Positions 8,079 to 15,860 of a stretch of DNA of 36,152 nucleotides are shown in pieces (position 1 is the stretch's first letter; each line of letters begins with the position of its first letter). Source of the DNA: a bacterium (lineage in GTDB: Bacteria > Patescibacteriota > Saccharimonadia > Saccharimonadales > SZUA-47); assembly GCA_030430915.1 (NCBI GenBank), contig JAUIKH010000008.1, positions 1 to 36,152 on the forward strand. The letters run 5' to 3'. The translations under genes and the position numbers were made by a program. A model generated the notes under the pieces. That model saw nothing but the letters and a program-made list of their open reading frames with translations, did no database searches and was not told the origin of the DNA.

Positions 8079-8108
8079 ATTGTAACTTGCTTATGGTTCA
8101 AGTTGCAA
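8079..8108 (-). promoter_or_regulatory. Promoter of the gap-rpiB unit
   Basis: TTGCAA (8103-8108), 18-nt spacer, TACAAT (8079-8084) on the minus strand, overlapping the end of the Nudix gene. The 14-15 bases up to the end of the -10 box nearly match those of the fba promoter (TAAGCA-A-GTTACAAT against TAAGCAGTTACAAT). Confidence 0.65.
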
Positions 8109-8529
8109 GAAATTTGTATATATCTGTTTTTATTCTGTTAAAGAATTCTTTATCTTTTTTATGTGTTAATAAACTAGCAACTTGCTCAACATCAACCCAT
8201 ATTGCTTCTGGGTTTTCAGGATCAATCGGTTTTAATTCAGTTAAATTAGTTTGAAAAAGATACATGGTGATGTGCTTCATTTCTATCTTGGAGCTGCCTT
8301 CTCCTTTTTTACCAATTCTTGGACGTTCATACTCACCCAATTTTTTAATAAGCTTTACTTGGGATATGCCAGATTCTTCATGAATTTCCCTCTTTGCAGC
8401 TTCAAGAGCATTTTCACCCTCGTCGATATGACCCTTAGGTAAAGACCAAGAATCATGATGTTGATTGACAACAACAACTTTTTTATCTGTTCCAATTACT
8501 ACTCCACCAGCTGAATAATGTTTAATCAT
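8098..8529 (-). CDS. Nudix hydrolase
   Basis: A 143-aa Nudix protein. The Nudix box is perfect: GHIDEGENALEAAKREIHEESGI matches G-x5-E-x7-R-E-U-x-E-E-x-G-U, which binds the catalytic magnesium. The N-terminal SAGGVVI and SWSLPKG blocks resemble Ap4A hydrolase/MutT-like members, so it may clear Ap4A or another nucleoside-diphosphate derivative; the substrate is not fixed by the sequence. ATG overlaps the stop of the phosphatase gene by 4 bp (8526-8529), so it is the last gene of the ppa operon, fitting a housekeeping role alongside pyrophosphatase. Confidence 0.93.
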   Translation of the reverse strand: MIKHYSAGGVVIGTDKKVVVVNQHHDSWSLPKGHIDEGENALEAAKREIHEESGISQVKLIKKLGEYERPRIGKKGEGSSKIEMKHITMYLFQTNLTELKPIDPENPEAIWVDVEQVASLLTHKKDKEFFNRIKTDIYKFLAT

Positions 8530-9311
8530 TTATTGTCTTCAAAAGCTTTCTTAAATTCTTGTTTAAGAATACCGTCATACACTTTGTGGTTATTTTTTGT
8601 AAGTACTGAAAAACTCCTTGATTTAAGCTCATCTTGAATATCATAATATGTGACAATGGCTCCCGCTTCTTTAGCAATGAAATTACCAGGCGCATAATCC
8701 CAGTCACTACCCCCACTCTTATATCGAATTGTGCCTTCTATCTTTCCACCTGCAATTAAGAACGCTCTAAAGGCTGCTCCATGAGTTTTTATGAATGTGC
8801 AATTATCTGAAACCATTTTGATAATTTTTGAATTCAACCCCAGGTCTTTATGACAATCTATTTCAATAATTGAATGTTCTGGAATATTATCTGAAACCCT
8901 GATTTTCTGTTTGTTTTTATATGCCCCTTTTCCTTTCAGCGCCCAAAACACATCATCATTTATTGGGTCATAGATAGAAGCAAACACAATTTTACCTTTT
9001 TCAACCAACCCGATGATTGTACCTATTCCAGGAATACCTCTGATGTAATTTAGCGTTCCATCTATTGGGTCAACTAGCCAATATTTGTCTTTAGATCCAG
9101 ACACGCCAAACTCTTCTCCATGTATACCGATTTCAGGAAATTCTTCTTCCAATCTTTTTCTTATTTTTTTCTCAATTGATCTATCAATTTCTGTAACAAC
9201 CGTGTTGTCGCTCTTTACACCGTGTTCAACTTTGCCAAAGCACGTCATTATCTCAGACCTGAAAGATCTAATTAGAGGTACTACAAAATCAGAATACTGA
9301 TTACTTATCAT
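8526..9311 (-). CDS. Inositol monophosphatase-family phosphatase
   Basis: Magnesium-dependent phosphatase of the IMPase/CysQ/SuhB family. The metal-binding motifs are clear: GEEFG, WLVDPIDGTLNYIRG and, near the C-terminus, GGSDWDYAPG. The track starts at 9380, inside ppa, but ATG 9311 (MISNQYSDF) lies next to a GGAG, overlaps ppa by only 11 bp and leaves 261 aa, the usual size. Substrates in the family include inositol phosphate, PAP, fructose 1,6-bisphosphate and histidinol phosphate; none can be chosen here. It sits between pyrophosphatase and Nudix genes, suggesting phosphate-metabolite housekeeping. Confidence 0.9.
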   Translation of the reverse strand: MISNQYSDFVVPLIRSFRSEIMTCFGKVEHGVKSDNTVVTEIDRSIEKKIRKRLEEEFPEIGIHGEEFGVSGSKDKYWLVDPIDGTLNYIRGIPGIGTIIGLVEKGKIVFASIYDPINDDVFWALKGKGAYKNKQKIRVSDNIPEHSIIEIDCHKDLGLNSKIIKMVSDNCTFIKTHGAAFRAFLIAGGKIEGTIRYKSGGSDWDYAPGNFIAKEAGAIVTYYDIQDELKSRSFSVLTKNNHKVYDGILKQEFKKAFEDNK

Positions 9312-9828
9312 TACTCCAGCGTTCAATACATTCTGCGATAACTTCGTGGGCTCGAACAGAATCACTAAATCCCTGAACATCCGTTGTTCCTGGTTTTTTT
9401 AAGTCTTTATAGTGTGTAAAATGGTGCTCTATTTGTTGTATAAGTCTTTTATTTACATCATCCAAGCTCTGGATGGCATTGCCGCTATTTCGGTCATCAG
9501 AAGGCACACATATAACTTTGTGATCCATCTCACCGCCATCTTCAAACTCCATAACTCCAATAACCTTAGCACTTACTACAACTCCAGTCGGTAATGGCTC
9601 TTCAGTAATTATCAATGTGTCTAACTCGTCCCCATCATCATCTAAAGTCCCAGGTATAAAACCGTAATTAGTTGGCTTGGCAAAAATTCTTGGCTCAACC
9701 CTATCTAAAACCATGACTTTATTCCGCCGATCATACTCGATTTTATGAGAAGACCCCATAGGTATTTCTACGACTGTGTTAATTGTTTTACCTTCTGAAT
9801 ATGGTTTAAAAATCACATTATAATCCAT
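9301..9828 (-). CDS. ppa: Inorganic pyrophosphatase (family I)
   Basis: Soluble family I pyrophosphatase, 175 aa as expected. It hydrolyses PPi from tRNA charging and nucleic-acid synthesis. NYGFIPGTLDDDGDELDTLIITEEPLPTG carries the Asp metal ligands, and MDHKVICVPSDDR and HYKDLKKPG match the remaining conserved blocks. The ATG has a good SD, AAAGGAG, about 10 nt upstream. First gene of a three-gene operon, divergent from the GDPD gene across a 43-bp region. Confidence 0.96.
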   Translation of the reverse strand: MDYNVIFKPYSEGKTINTVVEIPMGSSHKIEYDRRNKVMVLDRVEPRIFAKPTNYGFIPGTLDDDGDELDTLIITEEPLPTGVVVSAKVIGVMEFEDGGEMDHKVICVPSDDRNSGNAIQSLDDVNKRLIQQIEHHFTHYKDLKKPGTTDVQGFSDSVRAHEVIAECIERWSNDK

Positions 9829-9849
9829 TTATAAATAACTCCTTTTCTT

Positions 9850-9865
9850 TACAATATTGTACACT
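9850..9865. promoter_or_regulatory. Divergent promoter region, ppa / GDPD
   Basis: TACAATATTGTA (9850-9861) is a perfect 12-bp palindrome, so a TACAAT -10 box is read on both strands. The minus copy could serve ppa. For GDPD, TACACT at 9860-9865 ends 6 nt before its ATG, consistent with a leaderless start. Clear -35 boxes are not evident. Confidence 0.4.
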
Positions 9866-9871
9866 ACATAT

Positions 9872-10453
9872 ATGAATATAGTAGGTCATCGAGGGGCTAA
9901 AGGACTAGCACCAGAAAATTCAATCGAATCAATCAGAAAAGCCTTAGAAGAAAAGGTTGACATGATTGAAATCGACATTAGGATGCAAAATTCTAAGTTA
10001 GTTTTATCACATGACAAGACAGATACAGAACAAGTCTATTGCCCTCTAACTCAAGCACTCGAGGAAATTGAAGGTAAAATTCCAATAATTTTAGATATCA
10101 AAGAGTCCGCAGTAATAAATAAAATGCTAGAAACTCTAAAAGAATATGAAGGAAAAATTATCTATTCTAGTTTAAAATTCGGTACACTACAAAAAATATC
10201 TAATCTTATTCCAAAAGCAGAGCTTGCTGTAATTGAAAAATGGTCAGGAGTTAGGGCGGTGGCATCTGCTTCACTACTTGGTATTAAAAAATTACACCTG
10301 AACCATAAATGGCTTTGGGAAAACTATGTTCTTTCGCTTAAAAACCAAGGTTTTGAAGTATATGCTTACACAGTGAATGATTTGGGAAGAGCTAATGAAT
10401 TAAAGCAGTGGGGTGTTGACGGTATAATTACTGACTATCCAAATCACTTTTAG
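9872..10453 (+). CDS. Glycerophosphodiester phosphodiesterase family protein
   Basis: A GDPD-type TIM barrel, 193 aa from ATG 9872, short for the family (usually 230-250) but with both ends intact. VGHRGAKGLAPENSIESIRKAL holds the catalytic His and the Arg-Gly-Ala and Pro-Glu-Asn motifs; MIEIDIRM gives the Glu/Asp metal ligands; LSHD holds the second His; WGVDGIITDYP closes the barrel. It would release glycerol 3-phosphate from glycerophosphodiesters, perhaps from scavenged lipids. There is no signal peptide, so it is cytosolic. The track start at TTG 9857 is less likely because it sits within the -10 region. Confidence 0.9.
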   Translation: MNIVGHRGAKGLAPENSIESIRKALEEKVDMIEIDIRMQNSKLVLSHDKTDTEQVYCPLTQALEEIEGKIPIILDIKESAVINKMLETLKEYEGKIIYSSLKFGTLQKISNLIPKAELAVIEKWSGVRAVASASLLGIKKLHLNHKWLWENYVLSLKNQGFEVYAYTVNDLGRANELKQWGVDGIITDYPNHF

Positions 10454-10515
10454 TTCTTACTTGGATAAACGCATCTAATAATATGCAATAATATAAGCAT
10501 AACTTAGGAGAATTT

Positions 10516-10944
10516 ATGAAACCAGGATTAATTGCATCATTAATTGTAGCTCTATTAGTAATTACTGGGCTATTTGTGTTCGCAGCATCAGACAATACTA
10601 AAGAAGAGACAACCAGTAGCACCTCGCCAACCGTAGCTGAGGCTGAGGCTAGCGCTAACAATACTGATACTGAAGCAGTGAATCATACATCAGACGAGGT
10701 TGCCCAGCATGATAGCGAACAGGATTGCTGGACAATTATTGATGGCCAAGTATACGATATAACTTCATATATACCAAGGCACCCTGGGGGAGATGAGATA
10801 CTAAGAGCCTGCGGGACAGATGGAACTAGTTTGTTCATCTCTAGGCAGACACAGGAAGGCGCGCCAGTAGGAAGCGGGACAGCCCATAGCAATAATGCAA
10901 ACTCTCAATTATCTGAACTTTATATTGGCGAATTGTCTGACTAG
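10516..10944 (+). CDS. Membrane-anchored cytochrome b5-like heme protein
   Basis: A 142-aa protein with an N-terminal anchor (about 5-24), a Thr/Ser/Ala/Glu-rich linker to ~55 and a cytochrome b5-like domain at about 60-141. The heme motif IPRHPGGDEIL puts one axial His at 89; CWTIIDGQVYDITSY before it is typical. The second ligand is probably His124 in GTAHSNNANSQLSELYIGEL, 35 residues on rather than about 24, so the intervening loop is longer than in animal b5. The domain would lie outside the cytoplasmic membrane. TTAGGAG gives a good SD. Its stop overlaps the convergent trxB stop by 4 bp. Electron partner unknown. Confidence 0.88.
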   Translation: MKPGLIASLIVALLVITGLFVFAASDNTKEETTSSTSPTVAEAEASANNTDTEAVNHTSDEVAQHDSEQDCWTIIDGQVYDITSYIPRHPGGDEILRACGTDGTSLFISRQTQEGAPVGSGTAHSNNANSQLSELYIGELSD

Positions 10945-11888
10945 TTAGTCTTTTTACGGTCGTAATTTTCTAAGTATTCTCTGATACTCAGCGCAGCACT
11001 GGCGCCTTCACCTACAGCAGATGCAATCTGCATAGTCGCACCACTTCTGACATCTCCAGCGCAGAATATGCCTTTGATGTTGGTCATTAGTTTTTCATCA
11101 GTCTTAACAAAGCCGTACTCATCTAGTTCCACTCCAGAGTTTATTAAAAAATGCGTCACAGGTTTGAGCCCTATAAATACAAAAACACCGTCAGTAACGA
11201 AATCTATTTTTTTACCGTCTTTACCGCCAACGACTTTTGTGACTTTTTTCATACCATCCACATCACCGCCAACAATCTCATCGGTAGTAGTGTTGAAGTG
11301 CACAGCTATCTTTTCATTTTTATCAACTTCTTGAACTAAAACATCGCTGGCCTTCCACTTATCGCCTCTAATAAGAATGTCTATATGTGAAGCAAACTTT
11401 GTCAAAAACAGTGCTTCTTGCGCGCTAGAATTACCACTACCAACAACTACTAACTTTTTATCTCTGTAAAAAGCTCCATCACATGTTGCACAATTATGAA
11501 CACCTTTTCCATAGAATTCCTGTTCTCCAGGAATCCCTAGTTTTTTCCACTCACTTCCAGTCGCAACTAAAACAGTCTTTGCTAAATAACCACCTATAGC
11601 GGTCTTTATATTGAATACATCGTCTTTCTTTTCGATATCCTGTACTTCGTCTAGCTCAATAACTGCACCAAATCTTTCAGCTTGTTTACGCAGATTTTCG
11701 GCTAACTCCATTCCTTCAATGCCCTTAGGGAATCCAGGATAGTTATCTATTTTATCTGTAATGGCCGCTAGTCCACCAATTATACCTTTTTCAAGTATTA
11801 ATGTTTCGATATCTTCTCTGGCTGTGTACACTGAGGCCGCTAAGCTCGTTGGCCCCGCACCTATCATTATCACATCATATGTTTTCAT
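10941..11888 (-). CDS. trxB: Thioredoxin reductase-like flavoprotein
   Basis: Low-molecular-weight thioredoxin reductase, 315 aa. The FAD-binding start IGAGPTSLAASVY (9-21), the redox-active CATC at 133-136 and the C-terminal GIFCAGDVRSGATMQIASAVGEG are present. The NADPH domain is altered: GGGxSA reads GSGNSS, and the HRRxxxR motif that holds the 2'-phosphate reads IRGDKWK, keeping one Arg. Cofactor choice may therefore differ from NADPH. The likely partner is the glutaredoxin-like protein encoded just upstream at 12007-12255. ATG has TAGGAG 10 nt upstream. A 20-bp dyad at 11920-11939, shared in part with the RND gene, lies 32 bp before the start. Confidence 0.9.
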   Translation of the reverse strand: MKTYDVIMIGAGPTSLAASVYTAREDIETLILEKGIIGGLAAITDKIDNYPGFPKGIEGMELAENLRKQAERFGAVIELDEVQDIEKKDDVFNIKTAIGGYLAKTVLVATGSEWKKLGIPGEQEFYGKGVHNCATCDGAFYRDKKLVVVGSGNSSAQEALFLTKFASHIDILIRGDKWKASDVLVQEVDKNEKIAVHFNTTTDEIVGGDVDGMKKVTKVVGGKDGKKIDFVTDGVFVFIGLKPVTHFLINSGVELDEYGFVKTDEKLMTNIKGIFCAGDVRSGATMQIASAVGEGASAALSIREYLENYDRKKTN

Positions 11889-11919
11889 TGCCTTTAGCTC
11901 CTAGTTCTTAGTTACACAT

Positions 11920-11939
11920 GTTTAAGTATCTACTTAAAC
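11920..11939. promoter_or_regulatory. Near-perfect dyad upstream of trxB (candidate operator)
   Basis: GTTTAAGTATCTACTTAAAC has 9-bp arms around a 2-nt centre. Its inner 16 bases match the dyad before the RND gene (15861-15876) at 15 of 16 positions. Both sit shortly upstream of minus-strand start codons. A repressor operator is the simplest reading. Confidence 0.55.
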
Positions 11940-11950
11940 ATTCTACACCA

Positions 11951-11976
11951 AAAGAGCCTGCTCAAGCAAGCTCTTT
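11951..11976 (-). terminator. Intrinsic terminator of the glutaredoxin-like gene
   Basis: AAAGAGC and TGCT pair with AGCA and GCTCTTT around a 2-nt loop with one internal mismatch. Read on the minus strand the stem runs into TTTT. It lies about 30 bp after the 12007-12255 gene and separates it from trxB; a weaker T-rich tail on the other strand could also stop convergent transcription. Confidence 0.7.
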
Positions 11977-12006
11977 ATTAATCTAAACACCCTATGTTTT
12001 ATCTTT

Positions 12007-12255
12007 TTAAGCAATAACAGATGCTAGTCTAGGTAAATTGAATCCTATGACTACTTCTTCTGTTTTATCTTCTTTTTCTACTAACGTAACTGGTACGGTT
12101 AACGCACCACTTTTTTCGTAAATTTCTTTTTGCTTGTCTGGTTGATCGTCTAAGTTTACGACTTCATAGCTAACACCTTTTCCGTCAAGATATTTTTTTA
12201 CCATGGCACAGTAAGCGCAGGTGTTTGTAGTGAAAACTGTTACTTTTTTTGACAT
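12007..12255 (-). CDS. Glutaredoxin/NrdH-like redox protein
   Basis: An 82-aa thioredoxin-fold protein. KVTVFTTNTCAYCAMVKKYL holds the CxxC redox pair (13-16 region), TVPVT holds the cis-Pro before the active site, and VIGFN matches the Gly that follows in glutaredoxins and NrdH. No glutathione genes are seen in the window, so reduction by the TrxB-like protein (NrdH-style) is plausible. AAAGGAG precedes the ATG by 9-10 nt. A strong promoter at 12316-12344 and a near-palindrome just upstream of it suggest regulation separate from trxB. Confidence 0.9.
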   Translation of the reverse strand: MSKKVTVFTTNTCAYCAMVKKYLDGKGVSYEVVNLDDQPDKQKEIYEKSGALTVPVTLVEKEDKTEEVVIGFNLPRLASVIA

Positions 12256-12315
12256 TGCGAGACTCCTTTTAATTGTCTTGTTTGGTTTTGTTAAGTTTTT
12301 AAGCTTATGCTTGCT

Positions 12316-12344
12316 ATTGTAAATGGTGTTTTGCTAAATTGCAA
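12316..12344 (-). promoter_or_regulatory. Promoter of the glutaredoxin-like gene
   Basis: TTGCAA (12339-12344), 17-nt spacer, TACAAT (12316-12321). Same hexamers as the fba and gap promoters. It leaves a ~50-nt leader with an AAAGGAG SD. Confidence 0.65.
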
Positions 12345-12346
12345 GC

Positions 12347-12362
12347 ACACCACATGTTGTGT
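12347..12362. promoter_or_regulatory. Near-palindrome just upstream of the -35 box (possible activator site)
   Basis: ACACCACATGTTGTGT has 8-bp arms with one mismatch and abuts the -35 hexamer at 12339-12344. This is where an activator would bind. No second copy was noticed in the window. Confidence 0.35.
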
Positions 12363-12404
12363 AATTGACTTTATTTTTAGTTTTTTTGCCCCCTCTTTTA
12401 ATTT

Positions 12405-12989
12405 TTAACTCCCCCTCTTAGTCGATACAATTTCAACTTCGAAGATCAAATCTGAATTTGCAGGTATACCTGGTCTTTCTTGGTCACCATAAGCCATGTC
12501 TGCTGGTATTAGTAGTCTTCTGACTCCACCTACTTTCATTCCGGGAATACCTTCTGTCCAACCAGGAATAACTCCATTCAATGAAAACTCTATTGGAGTT
12601 CCTTCTTCATAATTTCCGTCAAATTTTGTTCCATCAGTCGCTAGTGTTCCATAATAGAGTGCCGCCACACAATCTCCAGGCTGCACTTCTTCGCCATCTC
12701 CAACTTTGACGTCAACTGTCTCTAGCTCTTTAATGGGTGTAGGAGCTGTTACAACTTCTGGTGTAGGTCTTGGGTCTACTGCTGCAAACTGACCAGCTCC
12801 ACATGCATTTGCTGCCTCTGCAGCTTGCTGTTCTGCTGATTGGTTTGTATCCAGTGTTTCAGAAGTTTCATTGACTATTGGGTCTTGGTTAATCTGCCAT
12901 ATAACGTAAGCCGTCGTACCGATAGTAGTTATTAAAAATAATCCAGCCAGCAAAAAAGCTGCCACTCTCTGGCTATTAGAACTTGCCAT
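12405..12989 (-). CDS. Membrane-anchored FKBP-type peptidyl-prolyl isomerase
   Basis: A 194-aa protein with an N-terminal membrane anchor (about 9-32), a Gln/Glu/Ala-rich linker, a Pro-rich segment (PRPTPEVVTAPTP) and an FKBP domain from about 90 to the end. The domain shows YYGTLATDGTKFDGNYEEG, IPGWTEGIPGMKVGGVRRLLIP and AYGDQERPGIPANSDLIFEVEI, matching the FKBP core. It should speed proline isomerisation in proteins folding outside the membrane. ATG has a strong GGAGGGT SD. Downstream, two G5 runs near 12390-12420 form no clear hairpin, so termination is unclear. Confidence 0.93.
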   Translation of the reverse strand: MASSNSQRVAAFLLAGLFLITTIGTTAYVIWQINQDPIVNETSETLDTNQSAEQQAAEAANACGAGQFAAVDPRPTPEVVTAPTPIKELETVDVKVGDGEEVQPGDCVAALYYGTLATDGTKFDGNYEEGTPIEFSLNGVIPGWTEGIPGMKVGGVRRLLIPADMAYGDQERPGIPANSDLIFEVEIVSTKRGS

Positions 12990-13037
12990 AAATTGTTACC
13001 CTCCACGCGTGTTAATTTTTGTTCCGCGATTAGCTAT

Positions 13038-13066
13038 AGTATAGCCTTTGAAAACGTAGAATCCAA
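13038..13066 (-). promoter_or_regulatory. Promoter of the FKBP gene
   Basis: TTGGAT (13061-13066), 17-nt spacer, TATACT (13038-13043), then a leader of about 45 nt ending in a GGAGGGT SD. Confidence 0.55.
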
Positions 13067-13136
13067 CTGGATTTTCGTTGTTTTATTTTCATATACATTT
13101 TGCACTAACAGAACATCTGCTGCTACTTTGTTGTTG

Positions 13137-15842
13137 CTAAGATTTCTTGGACTTTTTCTTTAATCTGTTATTTTTTCGTGCTTTTCTAGTGCCCTTGCTC
13201 ATCCTCATTCTAAACCACTCTGCAGCGAGGTAATAGTAAGGGAAAGAAAATATTACTAAGAACGTACTTGAAATAAGTCCAAAAATAATAGTAAATGCTA
13301 GTGCTTCCCAGAAAGGATCACTTAAAGCAAGTGGCAACAAAGCTACCACTGTAGTAACTGTAGTGGTGACTAGAGGCCTGAACCTTTTCGTAGTTGCATT
13401 TGCAATAGAGTCTATTGCTCCAAGCCCAGATCTCCTCTCTTGATTAGCATAGTCCGTTAAAAGAATCGTGTTGTTGACAGCAATTCCAATTAGACCAATT
13501 AAACCTACTTGAACAAAAAAGCTCAGCGCATTGTCTGTTAAATACAAGCCACCAAAGACTCCAAAGAATGTAAACGGTATAGCCACAAATATTAACGCGG
13601 GCTGTATCAAAGATCTGAACTGTGTAGCTAAGAGTACATACATTAATAGTAGCGCTAGTGGAAATGCCCAAGCTAATGATGCAAATGATTTGGCGTTTTC
13701 AGTTTCTTGACCGAAATCAAAACCCAGCGCATCCTCAGAATAACCGTTGCTCGATAAGTATTCTGGCGTAAACTTCTCCTTAACATAATCCTCCGACAGC
13801 GCTAACAAAGCTGAAGTATCATCGGCATTAAATGAACCTTGAACTGTTAGTGTTCTCTCGCCGTCAACTCTGGTAACCAAAAATTGTGAAGCTCCGTCTA
13901 TATGTTCTTGAACTTCTAATGCCAACTTAGTACCCTTTTCAATATCTTCATCAACAACTTGAATTGTTAAAGGAAATTCACTTAATGGTGGCCCAGCATC
14001 ATACTGTACCACCCTGATAGAAACCTCTTTTGGAATCTGATCATTAATAGCTGTTTGCAGGTTGTTAATTAATTCAGGTGATTTTATATCACGCTGACTA
14101 AACGGCACAAGCTCTATCAAGGCGTCTGCTGAACGGGCATTAGGCTGTTCAAAGCTACCATAAAGTACTCGTCTGACGTTCTCGCCGATCTCTTCTTCAA
14201 TAATATTGTTAATCTGGCCAGCTGTATCCTGTGCTTGATTTATTGTGTAGCCCTCTGGAAATCGAATCTGAAACCCTATTTGATCACTATCTTTGGTAGG
14301 TGGAAATATGTTAAAAGATAATTTTGATGCAAATTGTCCAGCACCCATCATGAATACAATACTCATACTAAACATTGCAAAAGCCACAAGCTTACCAGCT
14401 TTTGGTTTAGTTTTTAATAAGCGAGGCATTGCTCCAACACATTTTCCTGCCCATACTTCAAGTTTTGCTATCGGGTTTATACGCGTAAACCAGCTAGTGC
14501 CCTTCGCATTGAGCATAATAAATTTGGACAAGAAAGGTATTATAGTCAAGCTTAAAAACAGTGAAGTTATTAGAGCAATTATAATTGTTATTGGCATAAG
14601 TCTTATAAATTCACCTAATATTCCTGAGAGAAATGCTAGTGGTAAAAATACCAATACAGTTGTGAAGGTGCCCGCGAAACTTGCCGCTCCAACTTTCTTG
14701 ATCGCACCATGAACTATTTCTGAAGCTTTTTTCTTCTTTTTTCTGTTCGCGTCTATTGCTTCTACTACTATCGTTGCATCGTCAACAAATAACCCAAGGG
14801 ATAATACTAGTGCAAATAAGGTAATTGTATTTAGTGTATAGCCTACTAGGTAAAGCACCATTACAGTTGCTGCCATTACAGATACCATGAATAGACCTGT
14901 GATAATTGAAGCTCTCCAACCAATCATGAGCAAACTTATTACTGCAACGGCAAGCAAGCCAGTAAACAAGTTTGACTGAAGTGAGTTAATTTGTGTATTA
15001 ATTGATTCGGCAAAATCAGCCCCGATAATGACTCTATAGCTAACTTCATCGTTATTGAATTGTTCTAGATTTAAATTAGAGACTTTTTCCGTCATTTGAT
15101 CAGAAAGCTCAATAATGTCTATTTGCTCTTTGTCGCGGTCAACACCAATAGTGATTGCATTATAAAACTCTACCTTACCTGGCTGATCTTTTTGAGACAG
15201 CCCTACAGAATTAAAATTGGTCTGTTGTGTTATTTCCGCACCCGTTTGTGGGTTTATACCTTTGCTAACCAATCCTTGTTTTTCTGCATAAACAATATTT
15301 TCTTCTTTTTGAATCTCTTCAGTGACGTAATCTGCAACTTTTTCTAATTCTTCAACACTTGCTTCACCAGAAACATAAACAGAAAGTAGCATATCAAATT
15401 CATTTAGAAATCCCGCTGGATCAATAACAACATAGCTAAGGCTTGCTTCATTTGGAATTTCGTTTGATTTTTTAACCGCTTCTTCTAGGTCTTTAGTAGC
15501 CGTATTAGCATCTACGCCCTCTTCGAAAGAAACTATTGCACTGAAAAAATCTCCTCCTGAAGTAGTGGTTACTGACTTAACTGAATTATCCTGATTAATA
15601 ATCTCATAGAGCGGTTGGGATACCTCACTATCAACCCTATCAGCATCAGCAACAAAATACGTACCTTGTACAACACTCAATGGGAACTGAATTGCAGGAA
15701 AGCCTTCGCGTTTAATAATGTTGGTGTAAATAATTCCACCACCAAAAATAATTACCACCCAAATTACCGCTGTAAGACGCCAATTCTTAAAGAACCAATC
15801 GCTAACTTTCACAAGAATATTATCTTTTTCTTTTGCTCCCAT
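13137..15842 (-). CDS. RND-family transporter (AcrB/SwrC-like)
   Basis: A 901-aa RND-superfamily permease: TM1 (~20-40), a large extracytoplasmic loop (~45-285), a helix cluster (~290-430 and near 485), a second loop (~505-700) and a final cluster to ~880, ending in a Lys-rich tail. SLGLFVDDATIVVEAID has the paired Asp354-Asp355 used for proton relay. The Lys of AcrB TM10 is replaced by Asn in GIAVNNTILLTDYA, as in SwrC-like proteins. At 901 aa it is shorter than AcrB (~1050), consistent with trimmed docking loops. No adaptor or outer-membrane channel gene is nearby. SD is AGAGGA, 4 nt from ATG. A dyad shared with trxB lies 19 bp upstream. Substrate unknown. Confidence 0.92.
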   Translation of the reverse strand: MGAKEKDNILVKVSDWFFKNWRLTAVIWVVIIFGGGIIYTNIIKREGFPAIQFPLSVVQGTYFVADADRVDSEVSQPLYEIINQDNSVKSVTTTSGGDFFSAIVSFEEGVDANTATKDLEEAVKKSNEIPNEASLSYVVIDPAGFLNEFDMLLSVYVSGEASVEELEKVADYVTEEIQKEENIVYAEKQGLVSKGINPQTGAEITQQTNFNSVGLSQKDQPGKVEFYNAITIGVDRDKEQIDIIELSDQMTEKVSNLNLEQFNNDEVSYRVIIGADFAESINTQINSLQSNLFTGLLAVAVISLLMIGWRASIITGLFMVSVMAATVMVLYLVGYTLNTITLFALVLSLGLFVDDATIVVEAIDANRKKKKKASEIVHGAIKKVGAASFAGTFTTVLVFLPLAFLSGILGEFIRLMPITIIIALITSLFLSLTIIPFLSKFIMLNAKGTSWFTRINPIAKLEVWAGKCVGAMPRLLKTKPKAGKLVAFAMFSMSIVFMMGAGQFASKLSFNIFPPTKDSDQIGFQIRFPEGYTINQAQDTAGQINNIIEEEIGENVRRVLYGSFEQPNARSADALIELVPFSQRDIKSPELINNLQTAINDQIPKEVSIRVVQYDAGPPLSEFPLTIQVVDEDIEKGTKLALEVQEHIDGASQFLVTRVDGERTLTVQGSFNADDTSALLALSEDYVKEKFTPEYLSSNGYSEDALGFDFGQETENAKSFASLAWAFPLALLLMYVLLATQFRSLIQPALIFVAIPFTFFGVFGGLYLTDNALSFFVQVGLIGLIGIAVNNTILLTDYANQERRSGLGAIDSIANATTKRFRPLVTTTVTTVVALLPLALSDPFWEALAFTIIFGLISSTFLVIFSFPYYYLAAEWFRMRMSKGTRKARKNNRLKKKSKKS

Positions 15843-15860
15843 TGTATCCTCTGATTTTAA

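Noticed and set aside
9301-9380. Track start of the IMPase gene at 9380
   Set aside because: It would overlap ppa by 80 bp and add a tail not typical of the family; ATG 9311 overlaps by 11 bp and has GGAG beside it.
12385-12425. G-quadruplex from G5 runs after the FKBP gene
   Set aside because: Only two long G runs are present on the minus strand; four are needed for an intramolecular structure.
13050-13075. AATCCA/TGGATT hairpin as the RND terminator
   Set aside because: The loop would be only 2 nt, no T-run follows on the minus strand, and the sequence doubles as the FKBP -35 box.
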